Part shown: positions 11,916 through 20,233 of the stretch, piece after piece
Position numbering within the stretch: position 1 is the stretch's first letter
Layout of the letters: each line of letters starts with the position of its first letter
NCBI GenBank assembly: GCA_964501275.1
Contig: CAZCSP010000022.1
Span: 1-64,000, forward strand
Length of the DNA: 64,000 bases
Direction of reading: 5' to 3'
Source: 55-13 sp964501275
Lineage (GTDB): Bacteria > Armatimonadota > Fimbriimonadia > Fimbriimonadales > Fimbriimonadaceae
Program-made: the position numbers and the translations under genes
Notes under the pieces: model-generated
What the model was told of the DNA's origin: nothing
Databases searched by the model: none
Seen by the model: the letters and a program-made list of their open reading frames with translations, nothing else

Positions 11916-11974
11916 GGACACATCCTAAGGGGCCAGTCGTAGATTTCCAAGCGCATAGGCCAATCGACTGGGTC

Positions 11975-11980
11975 TAAAAT
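11975..11980 (+). promoter_or_regulatory. TAAAAT -10 box, probable leaderless promoter
   Basis: TAAAAT is followed by 6 nt (CCCGCT) and the ATG of the GDSL gene, leaving no room for a ribosome site. Confidence 0.55.
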
Positions 11981-11986
11981 CCCGCT

Positions 11987-12595
11987 ATGCGAATTGTGTT
12001 CCAAGGCGACAGCGTGACCGACTTCCTGCGGGACCGGGCAAACCCCGCCTCGCTCGGCGACGGCTACGTTCCTCTTGTCGCTCAGGCTCTCCCTCAAGAT
12101 TGGACCCTGATCAATCGCGGCATCAGCGGCAACCGCGTTTACGACCTGGAGGCGAGGTGGCAGGAGGACTGCCTGGACCTAAGCCCAGACCTCGTCACGA
12201 TCCTGATCGGTATCAACGACACCTGGCGACGATATGACTCTAATTTAGAATCTCCGATCCCGGAGTTTGAGGCGAGCCTGGAGCGCATTTCAAAACAGGT
12301 CGTGGATGCCGGAGCCAAGCTCATACTGCTGGAGCCGTTCGTCCTCCCCATACCCGAGGACCGCGCTGGTTGGCGGAAGGACTTGGACCCTCGCCTCCAA
12401 GCGGTGAGGAGAGTCGCCCGAGCCCACGCCTCAGCGCTGATCCCACTGGACGGCCTCTTTAATGCCGCCGCTTGCGAGTGTCCGATAGAGGAACTAGCCT
12501 ATGACGGCGTCCACCCTGGCCCCGCCGGAAACCGCCTGATCGCGGAGAGCTTGGTACAGGCGATTCAGCGCGTTTTCCCGTCTAACGATAGGTAA
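11987..12595 (+). CDS. SGNH/GDSL hydrolase
   Basis: 202 residues with all SGNH blocks: GDSVTD (nucleophile Ser), INRGISGNR (oxyanion Gly), GINDTW (oxyanion Asn) and DGVHPG near the C-terminus (catalytic Asp and His). No signal peptide, so a cytoplasmic esterase or acylhydrolase is likely. The substrate (acyl lipid or acetylated sugar) cannot be told from sequence. The start lies 6 nt after a TAAAAT box. Confidence 0.92.
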   Translation: MRIVFQGDSVTDFLRDRANPASLGDGYVPLVAQALPQDWTLINRGISGNRVYDLEARWQEDCLDLSPDLVTILIGINDTWRRYDSNLESPIPEFEASLERISKQVVDAGAKLILLEPFVLPIPEDRAGWRKDLDPRLQAVRRVARAHASALIPLDGLFNAAACECPIEELAYDGVHPGPAGNRLIAESLVQAIQRVFPSNDR

Positions 12596-12600
12596 CCTGA

Positions 12601-12715
12601 GAGACTTGCAAAATTCATAGTGAGCCTGGTGAATCCTATTTGTTGCGTTGTAGTTGGAATAGTTGCTACCCTAGCGCCCTTGAGGGGGACTCGGATCCCG
12701 GATTTTGCAAGTCTC
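12601..12715. mobile_element. MITE-like element with 14-bp terminal inverted repeats, copy 1
   Basis: GAGACTTGCAAAAT at 12601 is matched by its exact complement ATTTTGCAAGTCTC ending at 12715, giving a 115-bp non-coding element. Near the right end it contains CCCTTGAGGGGGACTCGGATCC, shared with a second copy at 35.38 kb. No transposase is present, so it would move in trans. No target duplication is obvious. Confidence 0.6.
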
Positions 12716-12743
12716 CCCATTTTTTAGTGATACGGAGGATTCT

Positions 12744-13268
12744 ATGAAAGCCGTGAAATCGATGTTTCTTGCTGTGATGCTGGGAGTGGCCGCCTTGGCC
12801 AGCGCCCAGCTGCCCGAGGTTTCTGCGGAAGTAAAGGCCTTGGACTGGATGCTGGGCGAGTGGTCCGGCACCGTCAAGTGGACCATGATGGGAACCGAAA
12901 CCGACGCCCAGATGACATTGAAGGCAGAGCGGGAGGGTCTTTTCCTCAAGAGGAACACCACGACCGAACTCATGGGCATGAAGATGACCGAGGTCAGCTA
13001 CACCGGCTGGGACGACAAAAAGAAGAAGTATTGGTCGCACGTTTTCACAAATTTCGGCTCCGGCCCCCGAATCGAGTCGGGCGACAAGAACGGCGACGCG
13101 TTCGTTTCCGTCAGCGAACCCTGGGATGCCGGTCCCGAAAGGGAACCCATTACGGGCCGCATTTCCTATACGAAGAAAGGGGACGACATGCTCTATGTGC
13201 TCGAGTTCAAGATGGGCGAAAAGTGGGAGAAAGTGGCGGAGGGCACCTTTAAGAAAAAGAAAACTTAA
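12744..13268 (+). CDS. Secreted DUF1579-like protein
   Basis: 174 residues from ATG at 12744 (ACGGAGGATTCT upstream). Signal peptide ending ASAQ, then a lipocalin-like beta-rich domain starting LDWMLGEWSGTV, the opening typical of DUF1579 and related secreted proteins that measure fatty or hydrophobic ligands in other lipocalin folds. The tail is Lys-rich. Function unknown. Confidence 0.75.
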   Translation: MKAVKSMFLAVMLGVAALASAQLPEVSAEVKALDWMLGEWSGTVKWTMMGTETDAQMTLKAEREGLFLKRNTTTELMGMKMTEVSYTGWDDKKKKYWSHVFTNFGSGPRIESGDKNGDAFVSVSEPWDAGPEREPITGRISYTKKGDDMLYVLEFKMGEKWEKVAEGTFKKKKT

Positions 13269-13331
13269 CCTTCCCCGCTTGCCAAAACGATCAGGCTCTG
13301 CTAGATTCTTTCGGGGAGTGGGAGAATCTGT

Positions 13332-13802
13332 ATGCCTGACGTGATGCACCGAGAACATCTCGAGACAGATCCGCTTGATTGCGTTCGAGAACAGCTCAAA
13401 CTATCCGCCGACACCAAAACACCGCTCTCGCGGTTTGGATTGGCGGAGATCGTTTCCGAAAGGACCGGGATGCCGGTGGACCAAGCTCAGTTGCTGGTCG
13501 ATGCCTATTGCGACCAATACGCAACCCACGTTCCGGCCTACCTGCGAAGGGAGTTCAATCTGTTTTGGCCCAAAGTCGTGGCGTTTATCTTCGCCTCCGC
13601 CGGAGTCGCCGTGTTCTGGTATGGCATGGGACTACAACGCGCAAAGAAGCCCGCTTGGATGTGGTTTGCCCTCGGCACGATCGTCTTCGGCGTTGGCGTC
13701 TTCCAGTGGGTTCGTAGCCTGGAAAGCTACCAGCGACGCGCGGCCGAGAAGCGGGCGGCAAAGGAAGCCCGACTTCGCGAGAAGTACGCAAAGATGAGGT
13801 AG
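13332..13802 (+). CDS. Membrane protein of unknown function
   Basis: 156 residues. A soluble N-terminal part (about 1-75) is followed by two membrane helices (VVAFIFASAGVAVFWYGMGL and MWFALGTIVFGVGVFQWV) and a strongly basic, Ala/Glu/Arg-rich coiled tail. No family recognised. GGGAG lies about 7 nt before the ATG. It converges with the L25 gene across a 14-bp hairpin. Confidence 0.7.
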   Translation: MPDVMHREHLETDPLDCVREQLKLSADTKTPLSRFGLAEIVSERTGMPVDQAQLLVDAYCDQYATHVPAYLRREFNLFWPKVVAFIFASAGVAVFWYGMGLQRAKKPAWMWFALGTIVFGVGVFQWVRSLESYQRRAAEKRAAKEARLREKYAKMR

Positions 13803-13804
13803 AA

Positions 13805-13837
13805 CGCTCCCCTCACACGTGCCGTGTGAGGGGAGCG
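13805..13837. terminator. Bidirectional terminator-like hairpin
   Basis: CGCTCCCCTCACAC pairs perfectly with GTGTGAGGGGAGCG around a GTGCC loop, exactly between convergent genes. There is no U-tract, so it may act with Rho or as an mRNA 3'-end stabiliser. Confidence 0.6.
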
Positions 13838-13842
13838 GCCGG

Positions 13843-14463
13843 TTACTCGGTTGCTTCCGCTTCCGCGGGTGCCTCGCCTTCGACCGGTTCGTCAGAAGCC
13901 TCGGGCTCCAGTGAGACGGCCTTGAGGACACTCAGGCTGAAGATGGTCGCATCGGGCGAGCTGATCAGCTTCACCCCGTCCGGCAACTCCAGATCGCCTG
14001 CGTTAACGTGGCTGCCGACTTCCAGCTTCGAGACATCGACCTCCAGGTGAGCGGGCAGATCGCCCATCCGGCCCTGGAGCTTCACGTGAGTGGTGGGCTG
14101 GGTGAGCACGGTGCCCTTCTCATCCTCGCCATGGTTAATCGAGATGACGGGAACGTCCAGTTTCACAACGTCCTTATCGGTGATCTCTTGCAGAGTGACG
14201 GTGAGAATCCCTCCGTGCAGCGGATTGTTCTCCACATGCTTGACAATGACTTTCTTCTTGCCTTTTTGATCGGCAATCTCCAAGTCGATACGTCCATGCC
14301 CGTCGAGATGCTTGAGGGCGTGCAGGACGTCCACCCTCTTTGCTTGCAACAAGGATGTCCCATGGTCGCGGGAGATCAGCGCCATCGGGATAATCCCCTC
14401 CCGGCGCATCTGGTGTGGCTTTGGCCCCTTATCAGGGCGCTTCTCAGCCTGAAAAACGCTCAT
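13843..14463 (-). CDS. rplY: 50S ribosomal protein L25/general stress protein Ctc
   Basis: 206 residues: N-terminal L25 beta-barrel (5S rRNA binding) followed by the C-terminal TL5/CTC beta domain (PVISINHGEDEKGTVLTQ...HLEVDVSKLEVGSHVNAGDLELPDGV) and an acidic Glu/Ala tail. It binds 5S rRNA in the large ribosomal subunit. Strong ribosome site AAGGAGGAATCAAC before the ATG. Stand-alone gene. Confidence 0.95.
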   Translation of the reverse strand: MSVFQAEKRPDKGPKPHQMRREGIIPMALISRDHGTSLLQAKRVDVLHALKHLDGHGRIDLEIADQKGKKKVIVKHVENNPLHGGILTVTLQEITDKDVVKLDVPVISINHGEDEKGTVLTQPTTHVKLQGRMGDLPAHLEVDVSKLEVGSHVNAGDLELPDGVKLISSPDATIFSLSVLKAVSLEPEASDEPVEGEAPAEAEATE

Positions 14464-14541
14464 GTTGATTCCTCCTTAAGACGTTAGACTACTCGTTTTG
14501 CAGAAATGCGCGTCGGGCGCGGAAGCTTTGGGACCTGTGCG

Positions 14542-14874
14542 CTACCCCGGAGGCCAGGTCAACTTACGACCGCCCAGAAGGTGCATATGCAGGTGGTCCA
14601 CCGACTGGCCCCCGTCCTCGCCTTGATTGATGACCAGCCGATAACCATTGGCGAGGCCTTCCTGCTCGGCAATCTTCCGAGCGGCGTTGATCAGGTGCTG
14701 GTGATCCCCTTCCTCGGGAACATCGGCAACCCCGGAGATCTCCATCCTCGGCACAATGACGATGTGGACGGGCGCCTTGGGGTCGATGTCCCGAAAGCCC
14801 ACCACGTGCTCGTCCTCATACACGATGTCGGCGGGGATTTCGCGGTTGATGATTTTCGTGAACAGCGTGGCCAT
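14542..14874 (-). CDS. HIT-family (HinT-like) nucleotide hydrolase
   Basis: 110 residues from ATG at 14874; a TTG at 14892 is the alternative. Histidine-triad motif HLHMHLLGG near the C-terminus and DIDPKAPVHIVIVPR in the middle define a HinT-like protein, which hydrolyses nucleoside phosphoramidates such as AMP-lysine. Family length about 110. Divergent from the next gene with about 20 bp between starts. Confidence 0.93.
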   Translation of the reverse strand: MATLFTKIINREIPADIVYEDEHVVGFRDIDPKAPVHIVIVPRMEISGVADVPEEGDHQHLINAARKIAEQEGLANGYRLVINQGEDGGQSVDHLHMHLLGGRKLTWPPG

Positions 14875-14894
14875 AGGGTGAGTATTCTCCAAAT

Positions 14895-15314
14895 GTGCCT
14901 CAAGATGAGACCGCCTGGGCGGAAACCACCGATGGAGCTTTGCTCAAGCAGCTCTTCGGATACTATCCCACCCTCCACGACGCCCGCATCCGCCGAATTG
15001 CCCTCTCCCCAGGCTCCGATGCGGTCGAGATGACGATCGACTATCGGGATACGGTCGATGGAGGCGAAAGCCTGTCGGTACGGATTATCCTGGTCTGGGA
15101 GGCGGTCCGGGCCATGGAACTGAACGTCTCCTCCAACTACCTCTCCGCCGCCTCCATCCGCCATACCGCCTATGGCTTCCGCGCCGACTTCGAACTCGCC
15201 TTCGGAACCCACGGCTTTGTGGAGAGCGAGCGGTTTGAGGCTCGGCTGGAGAAAGTAGACCCTGGTTCAGTCGAGGATGAGGAGAGACTGAGCCTGGTCT
15301 ACGGACTACCGTAG
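14895..15314 (+). CDS. Immunity protein 50-like small protein
   Basis: 139 residues from GTG at 14895. The opening LLKQLFGYYPTLHDARIRRIAL resembles Imm50-type proteins (FG-W-P-FHDAE signature), found as immunity proteins in polymorphic toxin loci and as lone cytosolic proteins. No toxin gene lies next to it here, so an orphan immunity or domesticated role is possible. Starts divergently from the HIT gene. Confidence 0.6.
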   Translation: MPQDETAWAETTDGALLKQLFGYYPTLHDARIRRIALSPGSDAVEMTIDYRDTVDGGESLSVRIILVWEAVRAMELNVSSNYLSAASIRHTAYGFRADFELAFGTHGFVESERFEARLEKVDPGSVEDEERLSLVYGLP

Positions 15315-15630
15315 CCTGGACGTCCACGTCCGAGGAGCCTTGTAGTCCCACCCAAACCCTGTAGGCGGCGGATGCATTGTGCCGCCGTCCAGCCGCAAAC
15401 TCCGTAGACGCTAGATGGCTCGTGCCAGAGCCACCGACATCGACAAACCTCCTAACCGGCAAGATGCCGGTGCTCCCAGGAAAAGTGGCATGGGCAGCTT
15501 GCCCATGCGTCCCATGACCTGCCAGGTCATGGGAACTTGTAGCCACCACCGAATCTGTACCTAACCACAAGCACTCTCCTTAGACAAACGGGCCGATCTG
15601 GAGATCGGCGGTCCATCGCATCAAAATGCT
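15315..15630. repeat. Intergenic block of short palindromes (REP-like)
   Basis: No gene is seen. Contains CCTGGACGTCCACGTCC, then CCGGCAAGATGCCGG, GGCATGGGCAGCTTGCCCATGC, CCCATGACCTGCCAGGTCATGGG and CCGATCTGGAGATCGG, each a short hairpin. Blocks like this, whose frames spell TGILPV, are common repetitive palindromes of environmental bacteria. A TACAAT box at 15630-15635 serves the efp gene. Confidence 0.6.
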
Positions 15631-15671
15631 ACAATGCCGCTTGAAATCCAACGACACAGGAGCGGTTTGTT

Positions 15672-16241
15672 TTGGCGGTTGATACCAGCGATTTTAAGAA
15701 TGGAATGCACTTTCTCATGGATGGCGACGTCTACACCATCGTCGAATTCCAGCATGTGAAGCCCGGAAAGGGAGGAGCTTTTGTTCGGACGCGACTTCGA
15801 AACCTGAAGACCGGACGGACTTTGGAGAAAACCTTCAGATCGGGAGAACGGGTCGAGCCGGTGTTCGTCGAAAAGATGAAGATGCAGTTTCTCTACCGTC
15901 AGGGCGATGAACTGGTTCTCATGGACCTGGATTCTTACGAGCAAATTCCGGTAAAGCCTGAATCCCTTGGCGACCAATCCAAGTATCTAAAGGAAGATAT
16001 GGAGATCATCAGCCTGGTGGCCAACGGAGAGACGCTTGGCTATGAGCTTCCAAACTTTGTGGAGCAGGAGGTCGTCGAGACCGATCCTGGCTACAAAGGC
16101 GATACCGTCAGCGGCGGCAGCACCAAGCCAGCGAAGCTGGAATCGGGGGCGGTTGTCCAGGTCCCGTTCCACATCAACGTGGGCGATGTGCTAAAAGTAG
16201 ATACGCGAACCGACGACTATGTGGAGCGCGTCAAGAAGTAG
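15672..16241 (+). CDS. efp: Elongation factor P
   Basis: 189 residues from TTG at 15672, with AGGAG 10 nt upstream. Three beta-barrel domains: KOW-like N-domain with the modification loop KPGKGGAF (Lys33 at the tip), the central OB domain (RSGERVEPVFVEK...) and the C-terminal OB domain (VVQVPFHINVGDVLKVDTRT). It relieves ribosome stalling at polyproline. No EpmA/EpmB or EarP gene is adjacent. The Lys-tipped loop fits the lysylated or unmodified class. Confidence 0.96.
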   Translation: MAVDTSDFKNGMHFLMDGDVYTIVEFQHVKPGKGGAFVRTRLRNLKTGRTLEKTFRSGERVEPVFVEKMKMQFLYRQGDELVLMDLDSYEQIPVKPESLGDQSKYLKEDMEIISLVANGETLGYELPNFVEQEVVETDPGYKGDTVSGGSTKPAKLESGAVVQVPFHINVGDVLKVDTRTDDYVERVKK

Positions 16242-16247
16242 ACACTC

Positions 16248-17327
16248 ATGATGCAGCGTGGTTCCGGTTCAGATCGAGGTATTGCCGAGGCTTTCCACGA
16301 CTTTCTTACCGGAGCCGCACGCCTGGTCTTTTATCTAGGTTTGCTTCTCGGCCTGGGAGCCACCTTCTTTTGCGTCTACTACGCCTTTACCTTTGGCGGA
16401 GGCTCCACCCAAGCCAGCGAAGCCCAGGCTCTCAGCAACATCGACCTCTTCCACAAGCTGGTCGTCAGCGGCATGCTGGCGGCAGGGATCGGCGCAAGCT
16501 ACCTGTTTTGGGGCGAGGAGCTTTTAAGCGCCCTGGTGCTGATCGTAGCTGGCCTTTTGTACTTTTCGCCCCTGATCCTCACCGGCGCAGCTGGAGTCCA
16601 AGCGAATACAAACGTCGCCCAAACCGCTCTGGCAACCGTTCAGGCCGGAGGCACCGTTCTCGGACTTGTGGCGATCGTCGTGCTGGTATTCGATATTGGG
16701 AGCCGGGTCAAGTTGAGGTCCCAGCAGGGCGCGAAAGCCGACCAACTCAAGTACGGGAAGGGCGTCAAAGAGGAGTCGGACCGACAAAACGTCTTTCTGG
16801 GCAAGTGCTGGCAGCTTCCCTTCTGTCGCAAGTTCGTTCGCGAAAAGTGCCCGATCTACCACTCTCGACGTACCTGTTGGAAGGAGCAGGTGGGATGTAT
16901 GTGCGAAGAGCAGGTCATCCGTGACGCGATGGAGAGCAAGGTCATTCCCAAGGATGCGGTCGCGGCCGCGGCGATGATCCCGCGAAACAACCGTCTCACC
17001 TCTCAACAGAAATGGGAGCGCTGCAAGCAGTGCGTGATCTATAACGAACACCAGAAGCACAAGTACCGGGCTCTACTGCCGACCATCATTGTCAGCTTTA
17101 TCGCCTTCTATGCAATCTTCCGCATCCCGCTTTTGGCCGCCACCAAGGGCATGGTGAATGCGATGAGCCAGGCTGTCGGAAAGCTCACCCTTAATGCCAG
17201 CGGAGGCGACAGCGTAACCGCCGTCTCAGCCCCTTTCCAAGAGCTGCTCCTGATCTGCTTCATGATTATCCTGCTCACCTACTCGCTGAAAGTCCTGGAG
17301 CACGCGATCTTCAAGCTGAAACTTTGA
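16248..17327 (+). CDS. Membrane protein with cytoplasmic cysteine cluster
   Basis: 359 residues. Four N-terminal membrane helices, a soluble middle section with eight cysteines (C187 in GKCWQLPFC, then KCPIYH, RTCWKE, VGCMCEE, and CKQC near 259-262), and two C-terminal helices. The Cys pattern suggests an Fe-S cluster or zinc site. I do not recognise a family. It starts 6 bp after efp and its TGA overlaps the following gene, so efp, this gene and the rtcA-like gene look like one operon. Confidence 0.75.
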   Translation: MMQRGSGSDRGIAEAFHDFLTGAARLVFYLGLLLGLGATFFCVYYAFTFGGGSTQASEAQALSNIDLFHKLVVSGMLAAGIGASYLFWGEELLSALVLIVAGLLYFSPLILTGAAGVQANTNVAQTALATVQAGGTVLGLVAIVVLVFDIGSRVKLRSQQGAKADQLKYGKGVKEESDRQNVFLGKCWQLPFCRKFVREKCPIYHSRRTCWKEQVGCMCEEQVIRDAMESKVIPKDAVAAAAMIPRNNRLTSQQKWERCKQCVIYNEHQKHKYRALLPTIIVSFIAFYAIFRIPLLAATKGMVNAMSQAVGKLTLNASGGDSVTAVSAPFQELLLICFMIILLTYSLKVLEHAIFKLKL

Positions 17328-17329
17328 CG

Positions 17330-18391
17330 ATGGCGAGCACCAACACCCTGATCCAACTCGACGGAAGTCACGGCGAAGGGGGCGGGGCCTTGGTTCGGAC
17401 GGCGTTGGCGATGGCAGCCCTCACCCAGCAAGCCGTGAAGATCGACCACGTTCGAGCCGGAACCAACCACCCCGGCGTCGACGTCGAGGACCTCACCCTT
17501 ATCAAGGCCCTAGCCAAGTCGTGTGGGGCGGAGACAATCGGGTCGGAGCTAGGGTCGAATTCCGTGAGCTTCCTTCCCACTAAGCGATGCGCGGGGTTGA
17601 AGAATGGGTTGGACCTTGATCCCAAGTTTCTGGCAAGCCGGGTCCCCAATGCCAATGTCCTGCTGAACGCTCTTTTGCCAGTTCTCGCGAGGACGGGGAC
17701 GTATTCCCATATCAGCCTGGGCGGTGAGACCTACGGCTCCCACTCTCTCTGCTATGACTACTTCGCCAACGTGACGCTCGGAGCCCAAAAGCGATTCGGC
17801 CTCTACGCTTTCCCGGAACAGATTACAGCGGGTTTTGGGAGGGAAGGAGGGGGAGAGGTGACGTTGGAAGTGGAGCCTTCCCACCTGCAAGCGGTCAATT
17901 GGAGCAAGCGGGGCGAGATGGTGGTGGCCCGTGCCGTCGTCTCGGTGGGCGAACTCCCCATGACGATCGCCCATCGCGGCCTCGCCCACCTGACCAACCT
18001 TGGCATAAACGCAAAACTTCCCTTTGAGATCGATATCATCGGCGTGGATTCGCGAAAGCCTGGCGTTTGCGTTTCGGCCTGGGTGGAATATGAAAACGGG
18101 ATCGGCGGCGCTACCGCTATGGGGGCGAAAGGGGTGAGAATCGAGGCGGTCGCCCAGGCCGCATTCGAGGATACATTCGAGTGGGTCCGTTCGGGAGCCA
18201 CCGTCGATCCCTACCTCTCCGACCAGATTCTGCCCACCGCTATCTTCGCCGAGGGGGAGACCACCTTCACCGTTTCCCGTCTCACCAAGCGCTTCCTCAC
18301 CATCGTTTGGGTCATCAAGCAGTTCCTGCCCATCCACGTCACGGTCAAAGGAACCGAGGGCGAAGCCGGCGAGATCAGCATCCGCAGGTAG
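17330..18391 (+). CDS. RNA 3'-terminal phosphate cyclase family protein lacking catalytic His
   Basis: 353 residues from ATG at 17330; an overlapping TTG at 17324 is possible. RtcA/RCL family: LDGSHGEGGGALVRTALAMA near the start, RAGTNHPG, TGTYSHISLGG, EIDIIGVDS. RtcA makes RNA 2',3'-cyclic phosphate through a covalent His-AMP. The conserved segment corresponding to E. coli HLLTNIAVVERFLP reads RFLTIVWVIKQFLP, so the nucleophile His position is Arg321 (CGC). That would prevent adenylation, as in the inactive eukaryotic paralogue Rcl1. No rtcB is nearby. Fold assignment is sure; enzymatic activity is doubtful. Confidence 0.85.
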   Translation: MASTNTLIQLDGSHGEGGGALVRTALAMAALTQQAVKIDHVRAGTNHPGVDVEDLTLIKALAKSCGAETIGSELGSNSVSFLPTKRCAGLKNGLDLDPKFLASRVPNANVLLNALLPVLARTGTYSHISLGGETYGSHSLCYDYFANVTLGAQKRFGLYAFPEQITAGFGREGGGEVTLEVEPSHLQAVNWSKRGEMVVARAVVSVGELPMTIAHRGLAHLTNLGINAKLPFEIDIIGVDSRKPGVCVSAWVEYENGIGGATAMGAKGVRIEAVAQAAFEDTFEWVRSGATVDPYLSDQILPTAIFAEGETTFTVSRLTKRFLTIVWVIKQFLPIHVTVKGTEGEAGEISIRR

Positions 18392-18401
18392 GCTAGATAC
18401 C

Positions 18402-19328
18402 GTGCGCAAAGCGGTCATCGATGTCGGCTCCAACTCCGTTCTGCTGGTTGTCGCAGAACTAGAGGCTAACCGCTGGGTTCCGATTTTCGAGGACACCGCG
18501 GTTACAGCGCTCGGCGAGGGGACCAAGGCGACCGGGCTTTTGGGAGAGGTTGGGATGTCGGCAACTTTGGAAGCGCTCCGCAGGTTCTACGGGAAAGCCA
18601 GGGAACTTGGAGCCGACCCCATCTTGGCAGGGGCGACGATGGCGGCTCGGATCGCCACGAACACTCCCGATTTTCTGAAAAGGGCGGATGGGCAGGAAAC
18701 CCCGGTCTTTGTGGTATCAGGTGATGAGGAAGCCGAATTAGGTTTCCTATCGGTCGCCGACGATCCGATCTTTGCCGAAGAGTCTCGCATCTCCATCATC
18801 GACCCCGGCGGGCACAGCACCGAGTTGGTGACAGCCGACCGCGTCGGGTCAGAGTGGGTGGTTAGGTTCCGGCGAAGCTATCCCATAGGCACTCTTGGCC
18901 TGCGAACTTCCTATTTTCCCAACGAACGGATCTTCCCGATGGAGATATTCAAGGGGATTTCCGCTATCGACGACGTGATCGGCCTTGCTTATCGGCCGGG
19001 GGAGAGCGGGGTGGCGGTGGTCCTGGGGGCGACGGGGACGAACTTAGTAACGATTCGGGAGAGGATGGAAGTTTGGGAGCCGGACAAGGTTCACGGAGCC
19101 CGGTTAGATTACGAGGAAGTGAGCAAAGCCTTTGGCTGGCTGGCCCCGATGAGCGATAATGAACGAGCGAATGTGCCGGGTTTGGAGCCCGGTCGAGAGC
19201 GCACGATCCATCTGGGGGCCCTCATCTTGGAGCGCTTTCTCTTTGCGCTTCGAACAGGCGAATGCCGGGTAAGCGTTCGAGGTTGGAGGCATGCCCTGTT
19301 GGAGCGTGGATTACCAGTTTCTTCATGA
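18402..19328 (+). CDS. Ppx/GppA-type phosphatase
   Basis: 308 residues from GTG at 18402. ASKHA fold with phosphate-1 motif AVIDVGSNSVLLVV, the exopolyphosphatase signature GDEEAELGFL, phosphate-2 motif IIDPGGHSTEL and a C-terminal adenosine-like motif (VVLGATGTNLV). The short, single-core form hydrolyses polyphosphate or pppGpp. It follows the RtcA-like gene by 10 bp, so it is likely the last gene of that operon. Confidence 0.9.
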   Translation: MRKAVIDVGSNSVLLVVAELEANRWVPIFEDTAVTALGEGTKATGLLGEVGMSATLEALRRFYGKARELGADPILAGATMAARIATNTPDFLKRADGQETPVFVVSGDEEAELGFLSVADDPIFAEESRISIIDPGGHSTELVTADRVGSEWVVRFRRSYPIGTLGLRTSYFPNERIFPMEIFKGISAIDDVIGLAYRPGESGVAVVLGATGTNLVTIRERMEVWEPDKVHGARLDYEEVSKAFGWLAPMSDNERANVPGLEPGRERTIHLGALILERFLFALRTGECRVSVRGWRHALLERGLPVSS

Positions 19329-19370
19329 TATTGCAGGAGTTAGCGGGACGCGTCTCGAAAGAGGCTAAAA

Positions 19371-20132
19371 ATGATTTCACAACTGCCAGGAAAAGAGATA
19401 GCGAAAGTGGTTGCGATGTGCATCCTGGTGCTTGGCGTGTTTGTCTTCGTGGGTGTGACCAAGTCGAAATCCGCGCCAAGCATCACTTTTGAGAACTTGG
19501 AGCCTAATAGTGCGCCGATCCCCAAGCCCTCGGCGGTAGATAAACCGGCTTCGCTGTTGGTGCAAGTGAAGGGAGCCGTACGCAAGCCTGGAGTTTATCG
19601 CCTGAAGGCGGACGCTCGGGTCCACGATGCCATTCGAGAGGCGGGAGGAGCGAAGCCCCATGCCGACCTGAGCGAGTGGAATCTGGCGGCGAAGTTGCAG
19701 GATGGGGCAAGCATCTATGTGATGGGCAAGCAAGCGGTCCAGGAGCAGGCAGCAAAGAAGGTTGCCTCCAACCCACGTCCCCGAGGCCTGACCGGCAGTT
19801 TGGCTCCCATGCAAGTGGAGGTTCCCGAAGAGTATCGGGGCGGCCCCCACTCGCTTGCGCCGTTTGGAAGCACCAAGGTAGAACCCGAAGCGAACAGCAC
19901 ATCCCGTTCCTCTAGCGGCAAAAAGGCCGTCCCCGCCGAGGCATCGGTCTCCCTCAACACCGGTACGCAAGCCGATTTGGAAAACTTGCCTGGAGTCGGT
20001 CCCGCCACTGCGCAGAAGATCATCGAGTACCGTCGTGAAAACGGCGGCTTCACTTCAATCGAGGAACTGCTGGCAGTGAAAGGCATCGGTCCGAAAAAGA
20101 TGGAGGCGATGCGGAAGTATCTGAAGCTGTAG
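19371..20132 (+). CDS. comEA: ComEA-like helix-hairpin-helix DNA-binding protein
   Basis: 253 residues. One N-terminal membrane anchor (VVAMCILVLGVFVFVGV), an SLBB-type domain (VQVKGAVRKPGVYRLKADARVHDAIREAGGA), a long low-complexity linker and a C-terminal double HhH (SLNTGTQADLENLPGVGPATAQKIIEYR...FTSIEELLAVKGIGPKKMEAMRKYL). ComEA binds incoming DNA during natural transformation. No comEC is adjacent. Confidence 0.92.
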   Translation: MISQLPGKEIAKVVAMCILVLGVFVFVGVTKSKSAPSITFENLEPNSAPIPKPSAVDKPASLLVQVKGAVRKPGVYRLKADARVHDAIREAGGAKPHADLSEWNLAAKLQDGASIYVMGKQAVQEQAAKKVASNPRPRGLTGSLAPMQVEVPEEYRGGPHSLAPFGSTKVEPEANSTSRSSSGKKAVPAEASVSLNTGTQADLENLPGVGPATAQKIIEYRRENGGFTSIEELLAVKGIGPKKMEAMRKYLKL

Positions 20133-20233
20133 ACAGCTTCGATCTGCCCCCTACTGGCGATCGATGCGACCTTGGCAGCGAGCACCTGGCAAAAAATGGG
20201 TTGACAAAACCTTGTTTGCCTGCGCTTAGAAAT

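Noticed and set aside
15085..15570. 161-codon frame with GTGILPV-like peptide
   Set aside because: The peptide is a translation of a repetitive palindrome, not a protein motif.
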